From contig LLCB01000111.1 of NCBI GenBank assembly GCA_001414345.1, positions 1 through 64,000 of the forward strand: DNA of 64,000 nt, given 5' to 3'. Below, one piece after another: positions 34,916-46,842 of the stretch. The translations under genes were made by a program, and so were the position numbers. The DNA is from Hymenoscyphus infarciens. Taxonomy: Eukaryota > Ascomycota > Leotiomycetes > Helotiales > Helotiaceae. The notes below the pieces were generated by a model, which did not search any database, was not told where the DNA came from, and saw nothing but the letters and a program-made list of their open reading frames with translations. Within the stretch, counting starts at the first letter, position 1. Every line of letters begins with the position of its first letter.

Positions 34916-35783
34916 TGAAATAAATCTTGTCTTTTGAGGGGCGAATAACTCCTGGTGGTGGTGTGCGCTTTGCCAACGGATTTTTGCCAGGACCCCAACC
35001 TCTAGAATCGTCTTCTGATTCGTACCCAATGTTATCGTCCTTGTAATGAAAAGGGAGGCGTAGAATGTCATGAGATCCAAATTCATATGCGAGCTCGCCG
35101 GGTGCCTTGCCTGCAAATAGTGTCTGGAGAAGCCAGTACCTAAACCCAGGATATCGGAGTCAGTTTGCTTTTTCGAGAAAGAGGAGTTGTCATCAGGTTT
35201 GACCCTAATTGACTGGTATAGGAAAATATGCCCAGACTGACCATACATTCAGGTCACCGGCACGAAGTGCGGTTGCAATTGATTCGAAAGTCCACTTTGA
35301 GATACTATCTCTTGCTGGTTTACCACAAAGGGCCTTGCAAGTATTCTGCGACGCTGGTAATTTCATTGGGCGACCACCTATCTCAACGTCAATTCAGTTC
35401 AGTTACGAGAAAAAGATTAGAGAGTCGTTAAAAGGCATCAGGAATACAAGAAAGAGGGTTTCACTGGCTCTCGAAACTTTTCGAATAGAATTATGTCCCG
35501 ACTTACATGGGCCGAGGAAAGGGCCTCCCGCATTCTTCCAACACTTGATTCTAATATTGGGTCCTCGAGCGAACGTAGTCTCGAAAACATCTGCAAGTCT
35601 CTTGGTGACTAGGCCGAGGTAGCTTGCGAAGAGAATTTGTCCAGTGAGCGCGTCGCAGAGCCGGTGTCGTGGAAAGTAACCATCAACTGCGGCGGATACC
35701 AAATCGATGACGTTGATTGCCTGTTGTGCTTTGTTGAGGACAGGTCTCCGATTGTAGATCGTTTGGTCAATATCTTGTGTCAT

Positions 35784-37585
35784 TTTGATTGTGACTTTGC
35801 GGTAGCCCGGTTGCTACTGGAAGATGGCGCAGAGTAGTTGTTTTGCGCTAGGTGCGGGGTTAGATGTTTGGGTGAGTTTGATGACTTCGGACGATGGCTT
35901 CAAAGAGTGAAAAGTCTCGATAAGTGAATTGACCAGCCTCAATGCTATGTATGGAAATCCTACGGTCGATCTCTGGATTGCACTTGCCCATCGTATGCCA
36001 GTTTCGGACTTCAACGATGTGCAGTCGAAGCGCGTCACGTTCGCTTAAGTAAACGCGCTAAATATAATCAACAAAAAATAAAACAGCAAAACTGAGTGCT
36101 TATGACACGGAGGTGTGGATTGTGTTAACTTGAGTAGAAGAAATGGAATATGAAAAGTGGGTCTGTGGGGAGGGGTATTTTGGTGATGGGAAATGGCGGC
36201 GCCGTTTTAAAGTGGCCTACAAACCCCCAAGATGAAAAGCATATACTCTCTTCCAGTTTCGCTCTTGCCCTGTTAATTGTTACCAATTCTGCTTCAAAAT
36301 AGTGTGCAAAGGTGAACATATCACATGTGAATAAAAATGTATGAGCACGGTATGTGGTCGTATATGGTACCAATACAAGTCAGGTGAGTATCTGACTGAC
36401 CTAATTTTCTCTCAAAAAATCTACTTGCTTGCTACATTAAGGAGGGCTAGCAGGTGATGCAATTTATAATTTTGAGGTGGTGGACGCTGCACAGAGATCA
36501 AACTCGAAATTTAAGTTGCACCTATTGATGTTTGGTACAAATCAATTAGGGTATCTCGAATAGACTGCTGGAGTTCTGTTGGATTTTGCCTCTGGGGGAA
36601 AAATCGAGCAAAACACATAAGAGGCTAGGCCATTGTTCTCCAGTACCCAGCTAGCATATTATGCGACGAAGTCTGGGATAATTGACGTAATGTTGAGAAG
36701 ATTTAGAAGAGTCAAAGCTAAATCTTCTTATTCTCCTGAATCCTCTCCGTTGATTATCTTGTTTTGTTTCGCACAATCCTTCGTAAATTTGCTTGGTGGT
36801 GGAGGACAGTGACTGAGCCTCTTACAACCCAATGGACAATAGCGATAAGCTAGTTGAAATTAAGAGGCTGACTTTTGGCGGAGGCCTGGGAATCCATATC
36901 TAAATCACTCTGCTTATAAATGAAGTTGTTTCAACACGAATTGATGAAGTGTTGAAAGAACGTAGTGACGTCGTCTATCTCAGATCAAGAATAGCGGGGT
37001 AGTGCGGGGTTACAGGGACCAGTTCCCAATCAACTTAAACGCGTACTATGTGGCAGACTTACCACGACTTCTTCGAAGATGGACTGGAATATACTAGTGT
37101 CTAAATTTCATCACATTCAATGCTACAACACAGTGCGGTGGCTGAGGATGGGGGGAACTCACCGCTATTTCAAGCCTAAGCGAACATCCCCTGAGATTTC
37201 GGGTTTTGATACCGAGGCTAAATGGTTCTCTCCCCGTAAACTCATTTGATGGCACTCATTTTATCTCTTTAGTTCATGTGTAGTGATTCAACGTGAAACT
37301 CAGCACCTTGATAACATTGATCCAACCAACTCTTGCGGAATCGAGGTTTGGCGATTTTTCTGGATAATTTCACAACCCACAGGGATAACCATTGCGAATC
37401 GCGATAGATCTCCATCGAAGAACCCACCCAGTGGGGTAATGCAACGAATTATACTCCAACGCTTAGATTATGCAACGTTCCACCTTGAGATTGAAAGTCA
37501 CTTGATATATATATTTGCAACAATTCTTCCGCTTTTGGTTCCATTGGTTCGTTCCAATGCATTTGCGTTCGACAAACCCCAAATC
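35784..37585. other. divergent intergenic region
   Basis: This 1.8-kb spacer lies between the start of the disrupted gene and the start of the hexosaminidase-like gene, so it holds both promoters. There are only short frames with no recognisable domain. The open frame that extends left from the GH20 start to 37283 is leader sequence, not protein, because the signal peptide begins at 37586. Confidence 0.5.
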
Positions 37586-39954
37586 ATGAGATATCTTGTT
37601 GGGCCTGTTGTAGCTGCCATTCAGTTGCTGGTGTTAACCCAACCATGTATGTTTCTCTCATCCAAGAACGTTTTACAAGACTAACAATTGATGTAGTGAT
37701 TGAAGCCCGCTTATTAGGAATTCCGTCCGTTCCGTTCACAGCACTAAACTCAACATCGATATTCCAATTGAAAAATCTTCAATCAATCGTTGTGCACTCG
37801 AAATATGCCAACGCCGTCGATTCAGAGGGAGAGACCTTAATTCCGCCCACGCTTACAGAATTTGCCAATACGTTCAGTTCAGATTTAGAATCATCTTTGG
37901 GGCTCAAAATTGCAGTCCAAGTTGCAAGTGTCGCTTCGAAAAATTCTGTATTTTTGACAGTGGCCGAAGACAATAGCACATTTACTGATGCAGCTGGGAG
38001 AGTAACCAGTGAAGGTTATACGCTCAATGTAACCTCGAATGGAATCTCGATCACTGGTGCTAGTCCTCTTGGTATCTTTTGGGGAACTCGAACGCTTTTG
38101 CAGCAAGCTGTTTTGGGAGATTTGAGTATCCCACTTAGTGTTGGTACTGATTCTCCGGGCTGGAGAAATCGCGGGATCATGGTAAATGTAATACTTCACA
38201 TCTTTTATTCACAACTGACAATTGAATCAAGATCGATGTCGCACGCAAGTACTACCCAAAAGAATTCCTAATCGAGATGTGCTCCTACCTTTCATTCTAC
38301 AAACAAAACACCTTCCATCTCCATCTAAGCGATAATTTCTACAACAACGTTGGATTGTACGACCTAGAACATTCCAAACAACTCTACGCCGGTTTCCGTC
38401 TCAATTCTGACGACCCACTCCTCGCCGGACTTTCTAATCGTCCAAACGAATCCTACTACAGACAAGATTTTGAAAAAATCCAACAAAAATGTGCATCCCG
38501 TGGCGTAACAATAATCCCCGAAATCGAATCCCCCGGCCACGCAATGGTAATAACCCAATGGAATCCGGAAATCGCCCGTTCAACCGATTTCAGCTATCTC
38601 AATCTGTCTAATCCAGAAACACTTCCTACGATGAAGACGATTTGGAAAGTTCTTTTGCCATGGATGCATAGCAAGACTGTTTCAATTGGTGCGGACGAAT
38701 ATGATTCTAGCTTGAGGGTTGATTACAATACTTTTGTCAACGAGATGAATGATTTTATCACCAAGGAATCGGGGAAACAGATGAGGATTTGGGGAACTTT
38801 CCCGCCAGTTCTAAATGATACGAGCAATATCAGTAAAGAGGTGTCTATCCAGCACTGGGCTTCTTTTGAAGATAATGCACGAACCGATTACATCGATAAC
38901 GGGTACAGCGTTCTCAATACCGCCGAGAACTTTTATGCGGTTGGCAAGTCACCCTACCCATGGTATGCACAGAAAATCAATGTCTCGCAACCATTTTTCG
39001 GGGGCCCAGATGGGACTCCGTACTTTCCATATACATTCAACAGCTTAGCTGCAAGCGACAATCCCCCTGCGACCAGCGAATATCTTCTCGGCCACTTGGC
39101 TGCTTTATGGAATGATCTTGGTCCAAATGCCACAACAGTTTCGGAGGCATATTACACTTTCAGAAACGGGCTACCAGGTCTCGCTGACAAGCAATGGGGC
39201 GGTGATTTGTTGTTCGAAGAGTACACCTCAATATTTGATAAACTCCATGCTGCGATTCCTGGGCAAAACCTTGATTGGGCGATCCCAAGTGTATCGGACA
39301 CCATCCTAAAGTACACCTTTACAGAAACGAATGGAACAGTGGTGAAAGACGAATCAGGCAATTCTTGTAAGTCATTAAACTGTAATTCTCTGCTTTACGT
39401 CCCAGGTTTGACAAAATGCAGATGACGGAACTTTGGTAGACATGGGAGCACAACCCATCAATGGAACCGCCATAACATTCCATGGAAAAGGCTATATCTC
39501 GACCCCCTTAGACAGCAAAGGAAGAAATTACACACTATCCTTCTCCGTCAGACCCACCTCCGACACCCCCGGTACGCTCTTTAAAGGTTCTCAGTCCGCC
39601 TTAAGAACCGGAAATGGCACATTTGGAAACGTGACGATGATCAGCAGCGATCAAGCTTACCCCCTCAACTATACACTTCCACTCAACGTCTGGACAAATC
39701 TCAGTTTAGTGGGTGCTGGCAGTTCAACGTATTTATATGTCAAACACGGGGAGAACTCGACAAGTATTATGAAATTCATTACAAGATTGGGTTCGAATGG
39801 ACAGAATACTTATTGGGAACCAATTGCTTTCGAAGCCCCTTTGGCGAGGATTGGGGAAGGGTTTGAAGGTCAGATTAAGGATATTACTCTTACGGGGAGT
39901 GTGAGTTCTGGGTCCCTTCACACAGTGACCGGAGGCTATACACGAGATAGTTAG
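37586..39954 (+). CDS. secreted GH20 beta-N-acetylhexosaminidase-like enzyme
   Basis: There are four exons: 37586-37646, 37697-38181, 38232-39366 and 39422-39954. All introns are GT-AG of 50-55 bp, the frame is kept, and the protein has 737 residues. The start was chosen because it opens a signal peptide (MRYLVGPVVAAIQLLVLTQP). A GH20 domain-2-like segment covers ~30-180 (ISITGASPLGIFWGTRTLLQ). The catalytic barrel follows, with NTFHLHLSDNF, IIPEIESPGHA and the acid/base pair in VSIGADEYDSSL. The C-terminal ~180 residues look like a concanavalin/laminin-G-type module (LSFSVRPTSDTPGTLFKG). The family cleaves terminal N-acetylglucosamine or N-acetylgalactosamine, for instance from chitin oligomers. 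Many N-glycosylation sequons fit secretion. Confidence 0.88.
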
Positions 39955-41601
39955 TGTTTTGGGTGCGAGGACAACATGGCTCCTCGTGAATAAGATTATA
40001 CCAAAAAGGTATCACTCTTGTTCTAGAGCAATCATTTGAACTCCCCCATCTATCTATATGTATTATGTAAAACAATTGCAAATATTCCCAACAATAGCCC
40101 AAGCTATTCACAGGTGACCCACCAATAGCATGGGTTTTCTACAAACTGGGGTTATCTGTTGGCAGACTTAGGCGGCGATATCAGAGGGGTCTATAATATT
40201 TATCGTCTCGTATTAAGTAACCTAATTAATACCGGATTTCTAAGAATAACTAATAATATATCGATTATTTGTAGAAAAATAGTTAATCTAGAGGATAATA
40301 GTTCTTCTAGCTAAGAGCTAATAAAATACTTAGTATAAGTCTTTTCTAAAAATAAAGATAAAGTTATATAAACTTAATAGTAAATTCTATTTTTTTTTTT
40401 AATAACTCTTAAGAGATTATACGTCTTATTATAAGTTCTTTATAATTTATATAATAACTTTTTAATATAATAAAGCTAAGTTTTTAAAAAGAAAATATAA
40501 GTCATATAATACCTATTTAGTACTATAAGGCACTAGTGTTAAAACCTCGATATTTATTGATTATTGTCGGCTACTCGGAGTAGCACACGTGGTAACACGT
40601 GACCTTCTCGCTTAAGGACTATTTAGGTAGACACAGTAGCTAGCTTTACTCGGTATACACGAACGATAATACAACTCTTTTTGCATCGCTTTTATGACTA
40701 CAAAGTCATACCAACAATCATCGTTACTTTTTTAACAATATTCAATCGTACTAGATAAGAATTACGATCTTTATCGTACGATATATATCGTAATAATCTG
40801 ATAATTATCGTATCGCCGCCTAAGTCTAACAGTTGGTAACCTACAAATAGCTCGACTTTTCGATCGCCACCGACCAGAACCTGAAAAGTACGAAGTAAAG
40901 TCTCAGTCTCCCAACAAAGACGGTCATTGAAATACAATGAATTTCAACTGCCAAAGAATTGTCACACGACCTCAGAGAATCGCACGAGACTTTGTCTTTA
41001 AGCCTAGTACCCACAACAGAAGGTAGTCCAATTAACCTTAATCCCTTACTCGAAGTAAAAGACTGGGTAAAAGGCACATCCATATCGCCCGATAAAGTGA
41101 ATGCCAGGGATTTCGAAATAGCCTCATTTTCACGTACCACAACATCTCTCACCATCTACTTGTAGGTTCTCGCTCGCCATTAAACCCCCGACAAACAAAT
41201 TATGAATCTTGGTGTCAATCTTACTAATCACTGTAAGAAACCGCCAGGGGAGGATAATATTTGATCCAGACGAGCGAGACTGGGTATACTGACCCCGCAC
41301 ACCCAGTGTGGAGTATGGATATATCGCAACCGCCTTGCAGTACTTCTTGGCGCTGTATTTAAGCGCTCTTGGCAGCCTCTCCATGGGCAGGAATCCGCGA
41401 TTTACATCGGCAATCTCAGTTGAGAACAGGATACAGATTGCGGTAGCATTTCTCCACCCCTTGGCAATGGCAAGAATAACAAAATTCGCTCTCTGGACCG
41501 GCAATTTCATCAGGGATCGGAAACATGGCAGAGGGTATTTAATGATCCAGGAAGCCGGTTTTGGGGAGTAATTTTGGGGTATTGCCCAATTGCCAACCAT
41601 C
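39955..41601. other. intergenic region containing a MITE
   Basis: Apart from the element at 40163-40828 there is no supportable gene. The minus-strand frame 40841-41155 begins just beyond the element but has no recognisable domain. The right part is promoter for the GMC oxidoreductase and includes TATTTAAG at about 41357. Confidence 0.45.
40163..40828. mobile_element. non-autonomous hAT-like MITE
   Basis: CAGACTTAGGCGGCGATA at 40163-40180 is repeated inverted at the right end, where the reverse complement from 40828 reads TAGACTTAGGCGGCGATA (17/18, one C/T difference). The interior is 666 bp in total, AT-rich and non-coding. The flanking octamers tctgttgg and acagttgg agree at six of eight positions, so an 8-bp duplication is plausible but imperfect. 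The C/TAG start also suits hAT. Confidence 0.7.
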
Positions 41602-43531
41602 ATGATTGCATTATCTCACAGAACTGGAGTATTTGGCAAGATTTGCCAGGTGCTCTCTCTGCTCCTCTTCTTTCTCGCCAGGCCGATACTCTCAACCCCA
41701 ATTTCCAGTTCAGAATCCGCAACAGTAGCAGCTGACGAGTATGATTATATTGTTGTAGGCAGTGGACCCGGGGGAGGAACGGTAGCTTCAAATCTCGCAA
41801 GAGCAGGGTACTCAGTGCTACTCGTGGAAGCAGGGGATTTGAGTAATGCGGGTTCAGGTGGCCAGTATCCTCCTCAGTTGACATGGGATTTCTTCGTGAA
41901 GCATTATGAAGACGCGGCGAGACAGAACAGGTACAGCCATTTGACGTGGAGAACGAAAGAAGGTGATTATTGGGTTGGGCGAGATAATCCACCTGCGGGT
42001 GCAAAGCTTCTGGGAGTGTATTATCCACGCGGGAGTACTGTTGGCGGATCTTCGATGATAAACCAGATGGTGACATTCTTGCCTCCGGAGAGTGATTGGA
42101 ATTATATTGTCAACGTAACAGGGGATCAGTCATGGAGGTGAGAAGATTGAGTTGGGCAAAAATGGAAAGAATTTCAATCGCTGACCAAATTCCAGTGCTG
42201 CAAACATGCGTTCTGTATTTACACGAATTGAACACAACAATTACCTCACAAAAGGAACTGCTGGTCATGGATTCGACGGTTTCTTCCAAGTGTCAATGGC
42301 AAAGGCGCAAAACGTCCAAAACCCGGGTCTTGCTGTGTTGAATGCTGCTGCTGCCACATTTAACCAACAATCCAGTCAAGTCACAGCTCTGCTCAACACT
42401 GATCCCAATGGAGCAGATCCGAACAGAGACCAGGCAACTGGAATTTTTGGTCTACCATCTCATACCAAAACTAACGGACAAAGGTTCAGTTCCAGGGATT
42501 ATATCCAAGACACCATCAACGGGAAATTCAACTTGACTCTCTCGATAAACTCTCTTGTTACAAGAGTCCTGTTCAGCAGCACCAAATGTGACGGGAAACC
42601 GCGAGCTACTGGCGTCGAGTTCTTGACAGGTAAATCAATATACAAGGCAGACCCTCGATACGACACAAACAACAAAGGAACACTCAAAGAGGCCACGGCC
42701 AGGAAAGAAGTCATCATCAGCGGTGGCGCGTTTAACACCCCGCAAATTCTCATGCTCAGTGGCATTGGCCCTGCAGATCAGCTCAAACAATTCAACATAT
42801 CTGTTCTGGTTGACGCACCTGGTGTTGGCAACAATCTGCAAGACAACCAGGAGATGCCGACAGTAGGGCAGTTCCCGAGTGGTGGATCTGGGAGTGGAGG
42901 TGGATGCATCATGCTGAAGACAAATCACGCACCATATAACGAGAGGGACATACTTGTGTTCCATGGACCATTCGTATTCCGTGGCTTCTGGCCCAGCAAC
43001 CAAACAAACACCGCATTGCCCAACGATCCCGCTGGTGTGTATGGAATGTCTATGGTCAAGATGCACCCGCAAAATACTGCCGGAACGGTCAAGCTCACAT
43101 CTTCGAATCCCCAGGATATGCCAGATATCAACTTCAATTTGTTCAAAATCGGTCGCGAGACGGACCTAGGCGCCATGAAAGATGTCGTTGCTTGGGCAAG
43201 AGGAGTTTACAATGCCATCAAAGCACCAGCAGGCCCAGTCAAGCTTCTAGAGCCGCCGCCGGGAAAGACGGAGGCTGAAGAGGAAGATTGGATAACGGCT
43301 CAGACATTTGGGCATCATCCAACCAGTACTTCCAAGATTGGTGCTGACAACGATCCTATGGCCGTGTTGGATTCGAGATTCAGAGTGCGGGGCGTGGCAG
43401 GACTTCGAGTTGTGGATGCGAGCACCTTTCCCCGGATTCCTGGAGTATTTCCTGTTGTGGCAACGTTTATGGTGGGACAAAAAGGATCTGACACAATTCT
43501 TGAGGACGCCAAAAAGCCTGATGTATGTTGA
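41602..43531 (+). CDS. secreted GMC-family oxidoreductase
   Basis: Exon 1 is 41602-42137 and exon 2 is 42196-43531, with a 58-bp intron (GTGAGA..CCAG); the protein has 623 residues. The first ATG is at 41602, and it is followed by a hydrophobic signal segment (VLSLLLFFLARPILS). The FAD-binding dinucleotide fold is at ~45 (YDYIVVGSGPGGGTVASNLARAG) with the LLVEAG strand end. The second GMC signature is SGGAFNTPQILMLSGIGP at ~380. The C-terminal block has the catalytic His in FGHHPTSTSKIG and GLRVVDASTFPRIPG. The family comprises alcohol, glucose and aryl-alcohol oxidases or dehydrogenases; substrate cannot be assigned. Secretion would suit H2O2 production or quinone reduction outside the cell. 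Confidence 0.9.
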
Positions 43532-44355
43532 GGGAATCGAAGGGTAGGGGATCGTGGCGGACGAGATAGTAAATAGAGCTCAAGACATTATCTTCGATTT
43601 CGTGCCTTTCCACACGCCGCGCGTGTACAGTCGTCTCATGATACGCCTCTCTTGTGCTAATGCGTTCCACGGCATCAAGCGCATTGTCCCTCGTTTGTGA
43701 CACTCGTATTGAAGCCGCGTCGTAGGAGAGGGGTTCGTTCTCTGATTGGATTACGGGCGTTCTGATATTCAAGTCAGAAATTTGGTTTTTGATAGCTGAG
43801 GTTTGATAGAGCATATTGCCTTACCAACTTCACTCTTTCTCTCCTCACTCAACGTCCAACTCTTATGGGTGGGGTTTTGGTGCTGTAGCCCAAATGGCCT
43901 GATTCTTGCAGAATGTTCTTCTTGACCACGAAGAGCCTCATGGATCGAGTGTCAACTACCCATATCCCACATAACCAAGCAAGAATTGATTCAAACTCTT
44001 GAGACTCAGTCTACAATGCGAGAAGAGCCCTCTCCAAGGTAGCCTTTGAAGTCGAGGGATAAGGTCAAGGGATAGTCGAGTTGAGGATCAAACGGGATGA
44101 TGTTAAGAGAGCCCACCACTGAAGCCTCCAGGCGGGAAAAGCAAATCCCCTCATCATGTGACAGGGTGACAATTTCGTGCTCCTATCCCAAAGCTTCAAA
44201 AATTACCAAAAAGGGCTTGGAACTGAATTCGATCCAATGTTTTAATTAGCACAATTACACACTAAGTGTTTCCATCATCTATCCTATTATCAAAACAAAA
44301 CGAAAACTGTTTTGGCTGAGAGCCCGCTCGCAAACTGCGTCCGAAAAAAGACCCA
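43532..44355. other. convergent intergenic region
   Basis: The stop codons of two convergent genes bound this 0.8-kb stretch. No supportable gene, repeat or RNA is seen. Confidence 0.5.
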
Positions 44356-44935
44356 TCATAGCAAACCCAAACGATATGCCTCAACCTCGCCCAATCTAGG
44401 TCCATACTCCCGCATAATATCCTCAAGTTTTGGTTTCTTTCCTCGAACCTTCCTCTCATAATTGTATTCTCCGCCATATGATGGAACATATTCCTTCCCT
44501 TCATCATCCATGACCTTCACATAAACAGTTTCGCCGCCATTGAAGGTTCGGAATGCCTTTTCAGGACCTGGTTGAAGCGGCTAGGATAGATCAGAATAAT
44601 TCCAGATTTCAGAGTAGGATTGGTGAAGACTTACCTGTTTCCGCAAGAAAAATTCGAAATGGAGTTCATCGCCCATTTCTGGGTACCCATCATCACCAAG
44701 GACATCATCTAGATCAGACATTAGCCAGAATTCCCTTTATACAGATTCTCCGAGCTTTCTTACTTTCAAGATCGTCGAGGAGCTGATCCATGGTTCGGGA
44801 TGGCGATACCTCATGGTATCTTGAAAAGTTGAGAGCACTCCGCTTCAATTGGAAGTACAGCGACCCACCACAAGGGTCCCGCCATCCAGGTCCCTGGAAT
44901 CGCTTTCCACGGTTCCTTGATCGAACAGGAGGCAT
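44356..44935 (-). CDS. small uncharacterised three-exon protein
   Basis: Exons 44935-44764, 44708-44635 and 44580-44356 are joined by GT-AG introns of 55 and 54 bp. The frame is kept, giving 156 residues. I chose the ATG at 44935 (MPPVRSRNRG); an in-frame ATG at 45010 would add 25 residues. The N-terminal third is basic and the centre acidic (MDQLLDDLENDVLGDD). The C-terminal part has ETVYVKVMDDEGKEYVPSYG and a basic YNYERKVRGKKPKLEDI. There is no signal peptide or membrane segment. I recognise no family. Consistent splicing is the main support; composition suggests a small nuclear or cytosolic protein, which is only a guess. Confidence 0.65.
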
Positions 44936-46842
44936 TGTGTAGATTTGAAAGGGATGAGATGTGGTATTTTGGTTGACAGAGGAAATGGATTCAAAGAGCG
45001 ATAGTTTCATGAAAGTCTTCTCGAGAATGAGGGGAAAGCAAACAAGACTCGCAACTCGAAGCCTAGAAAAAGCAAACCAAAAGGGGACTGGGGGACCCTC
45101 TCTGCCGGGACAGAAAAAACGTCGCCTCTCAAATTAAGCTTTACCTTCGCGACGTTGAGATACTACGTAGCAATAACTTAATTAAAATACTTAAGAATTG
45201 CTTAAATTGTTGAGAAGTCCTGTTTTTGCTATAGAGTTTTATAGTTTTTTTTGAGTTGCATGGAGTATTCAACTTACCTTTCAGTAAAGGGTGCAGAGAC
45301 CCTGTCCATCAATCTGGAATGACCGAATTTACCCCGTAGTCGCTGGATTACAGGACATTTCAGTCATACTATGTTCCCTTCGTTTGTGATTACTGAAATT
45401 CTGTCACAATTCATTCAGCCTTCAACTGCAGCAAGCAAACAGGGTTACTTCAACTACCCTGTTGTTTGTTGCTGTTGGATGCATCTCTGCAGTTCAAAAG
45501 AGGGGTCTCCCAACCACCCGATTTTCATTTCAGGGGGTGGATCGTTGATAGATCGTTCTCTGCCGCATTGTTTGCAACGGAGTAAACTGCTTGTCGTTCG
45601 TAACACTGAAACTCTGAGATATCACAATCCATTTTTGTAACTCCTTTCTTCTTAACAATCTATTATCTTGAGGCCATCCAGTCCCCAGTGTGAGCAAACA
45701 AACCGGGATACGTCAACTCCCACGTTGTTATTGCTGGACCTGCATCTCAGGTGAGGGGGTATCCCCAACCACCCGATTTCCTGGTACACCTGGGGTGAGA
45801 TTGAGACCCTATTCCTTGATGCGCCGTTTCATTACGCCGATTCTTTCACTCAAAGGTCTAATGAAACTTCTACAAGGTAGAACTGGCAGCTATATCTTCT
45901 CTTGCGAGTTGTTGTAACTTGCCTTTTTACCAAAGCCCACGTTCTGTAAATAGAAACCCCACGGTTAGTTCGCTTAGAGAGTGTCTAATTAACACCACAG
46001 GCATACTAAATTAACCAAACTCTGGCTCGTATAAGAGCTAAAAACAACGTAAGAATTCAGCTCTACTATGGATTGTAAAATCTCGTCTAAATTCTTATAG
46101 TATAAAAAGTTATCTATTAATATCTTAGAGTAGAATAAAATTTATTAGAAATTAATAACTAATATTTAAATAGCTTTATAATTTAATTAATAGTATATAT
46201 TACTTAATCTATAAAAGGTCTCTTTTAAATCTAAACTAGTTTATTATTAATATATATATATATATAAAAGTAATACTTTTATTAGTAACTTTTATTAATA
46301 AGTTTTAGTAGTTAAACTACTAAAAGTCTTTGTATAAACTAAATTAGTTTATATCTTTATAACTTATATATATATATATATATATATAAAAGTAATACTT
46401 TTACTAGTTTTTCAAAAGAATTAAAGAGTATTTCAGGAAGTTCTTATCTATGCGGTTGTTTAAAGAGGAATTGCGAAATGTCTATATTATAAAGACTGCG
46501 AAACCAGTGGGACATGTATCTCTTCTCAGCGTATTACATAGACTCTAAGACTAAATTTGAGAAAGACTTCCTTCTAAATTTTGAAAACACCAGCTCTAAA
46601 ACTCAACAACTAAACATAACGCTTACAAACCTCGACAACCCCGCCCCAAAACAACAACATTTCTCTATTAATACATCAGAACCCCCCTTTCAAGAAACGA
46701 ATTAAACAAAAACGTAAAGCGCCCATCGACCCTCATCGGAAAAATAAAAATAAAAATCTACCCCCATATTCCAACTTCCCCAAATCCCCTCTTACCAATT
46801 CCACAATCAGAACAACAAGCAACTCAAAGCACAACAAGCCCC
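44936..46842. other. gene-free region with a diverged duplication and an AT-rich block
   Basis: Two related segments lie at about 45430-45530 and 45690-45780; both contain agcaaac..caact, a CYCW/CCCW-coding core and ccaaccacccgattt. The block 46000-46440 is AT-rich with (TA)n runs near 46250 and 46365, each followed by aaagtaatactttta, so it is a short internal direct repeat. I could not find terminal repeats for this block. No supportable gene. Confidence 0.4.

Larger units (their letters stand above)
26703..35783 (-). pseudogene. uncharacterised gene split in exon 3 by a Copia retrotransposon
   Basis: Exon 1 is 35783-35507, exon 2 is 35377-35242, and exon 3 begins at 35139, is cut at 34911 and resumes at 27128 through to the stop at 26703. 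Removing the element and one copy of the AAGGT duplication gives 1068 bases in one open frame, predicting 355 residues with no internal stop. The introns (129 and 102 bp) are GT-AG. The blocks YNRRPVLN, VIDLVS, FPRHRL, LGLVTKRL and GGPFLGP, then GRPMKLPAS, LFAGKAPGELAYEFGS and GYESEDD match the intact paralogue at 21243-22076 in order. The C-terminus adds a Ser-rich segment, a Lys/Arg-rich patch and an acidic tail (FEEDDEDEEDEAL). Neither half carries a stop or RIP damage, so the insertion looks recent. Function is unknown. Confidence 0.85.

Noticed and set aside
34844..35248. 134-codon minus-strand frame across the right LTR junction as a separate gene
   Set aside because: Its ATG lies at the exon 2/intron 2 border of the disrupted gene and it reads exon 3 in the wrong frame. 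The correct frame matches the paralogue at 21243.
41130..41603. 157-codon minus-strand frame upstream of the GMC gene
   Set aside because: No domain, and it overlaps the likely promoter of the GMC gene, which has an intact start and signal peptide.
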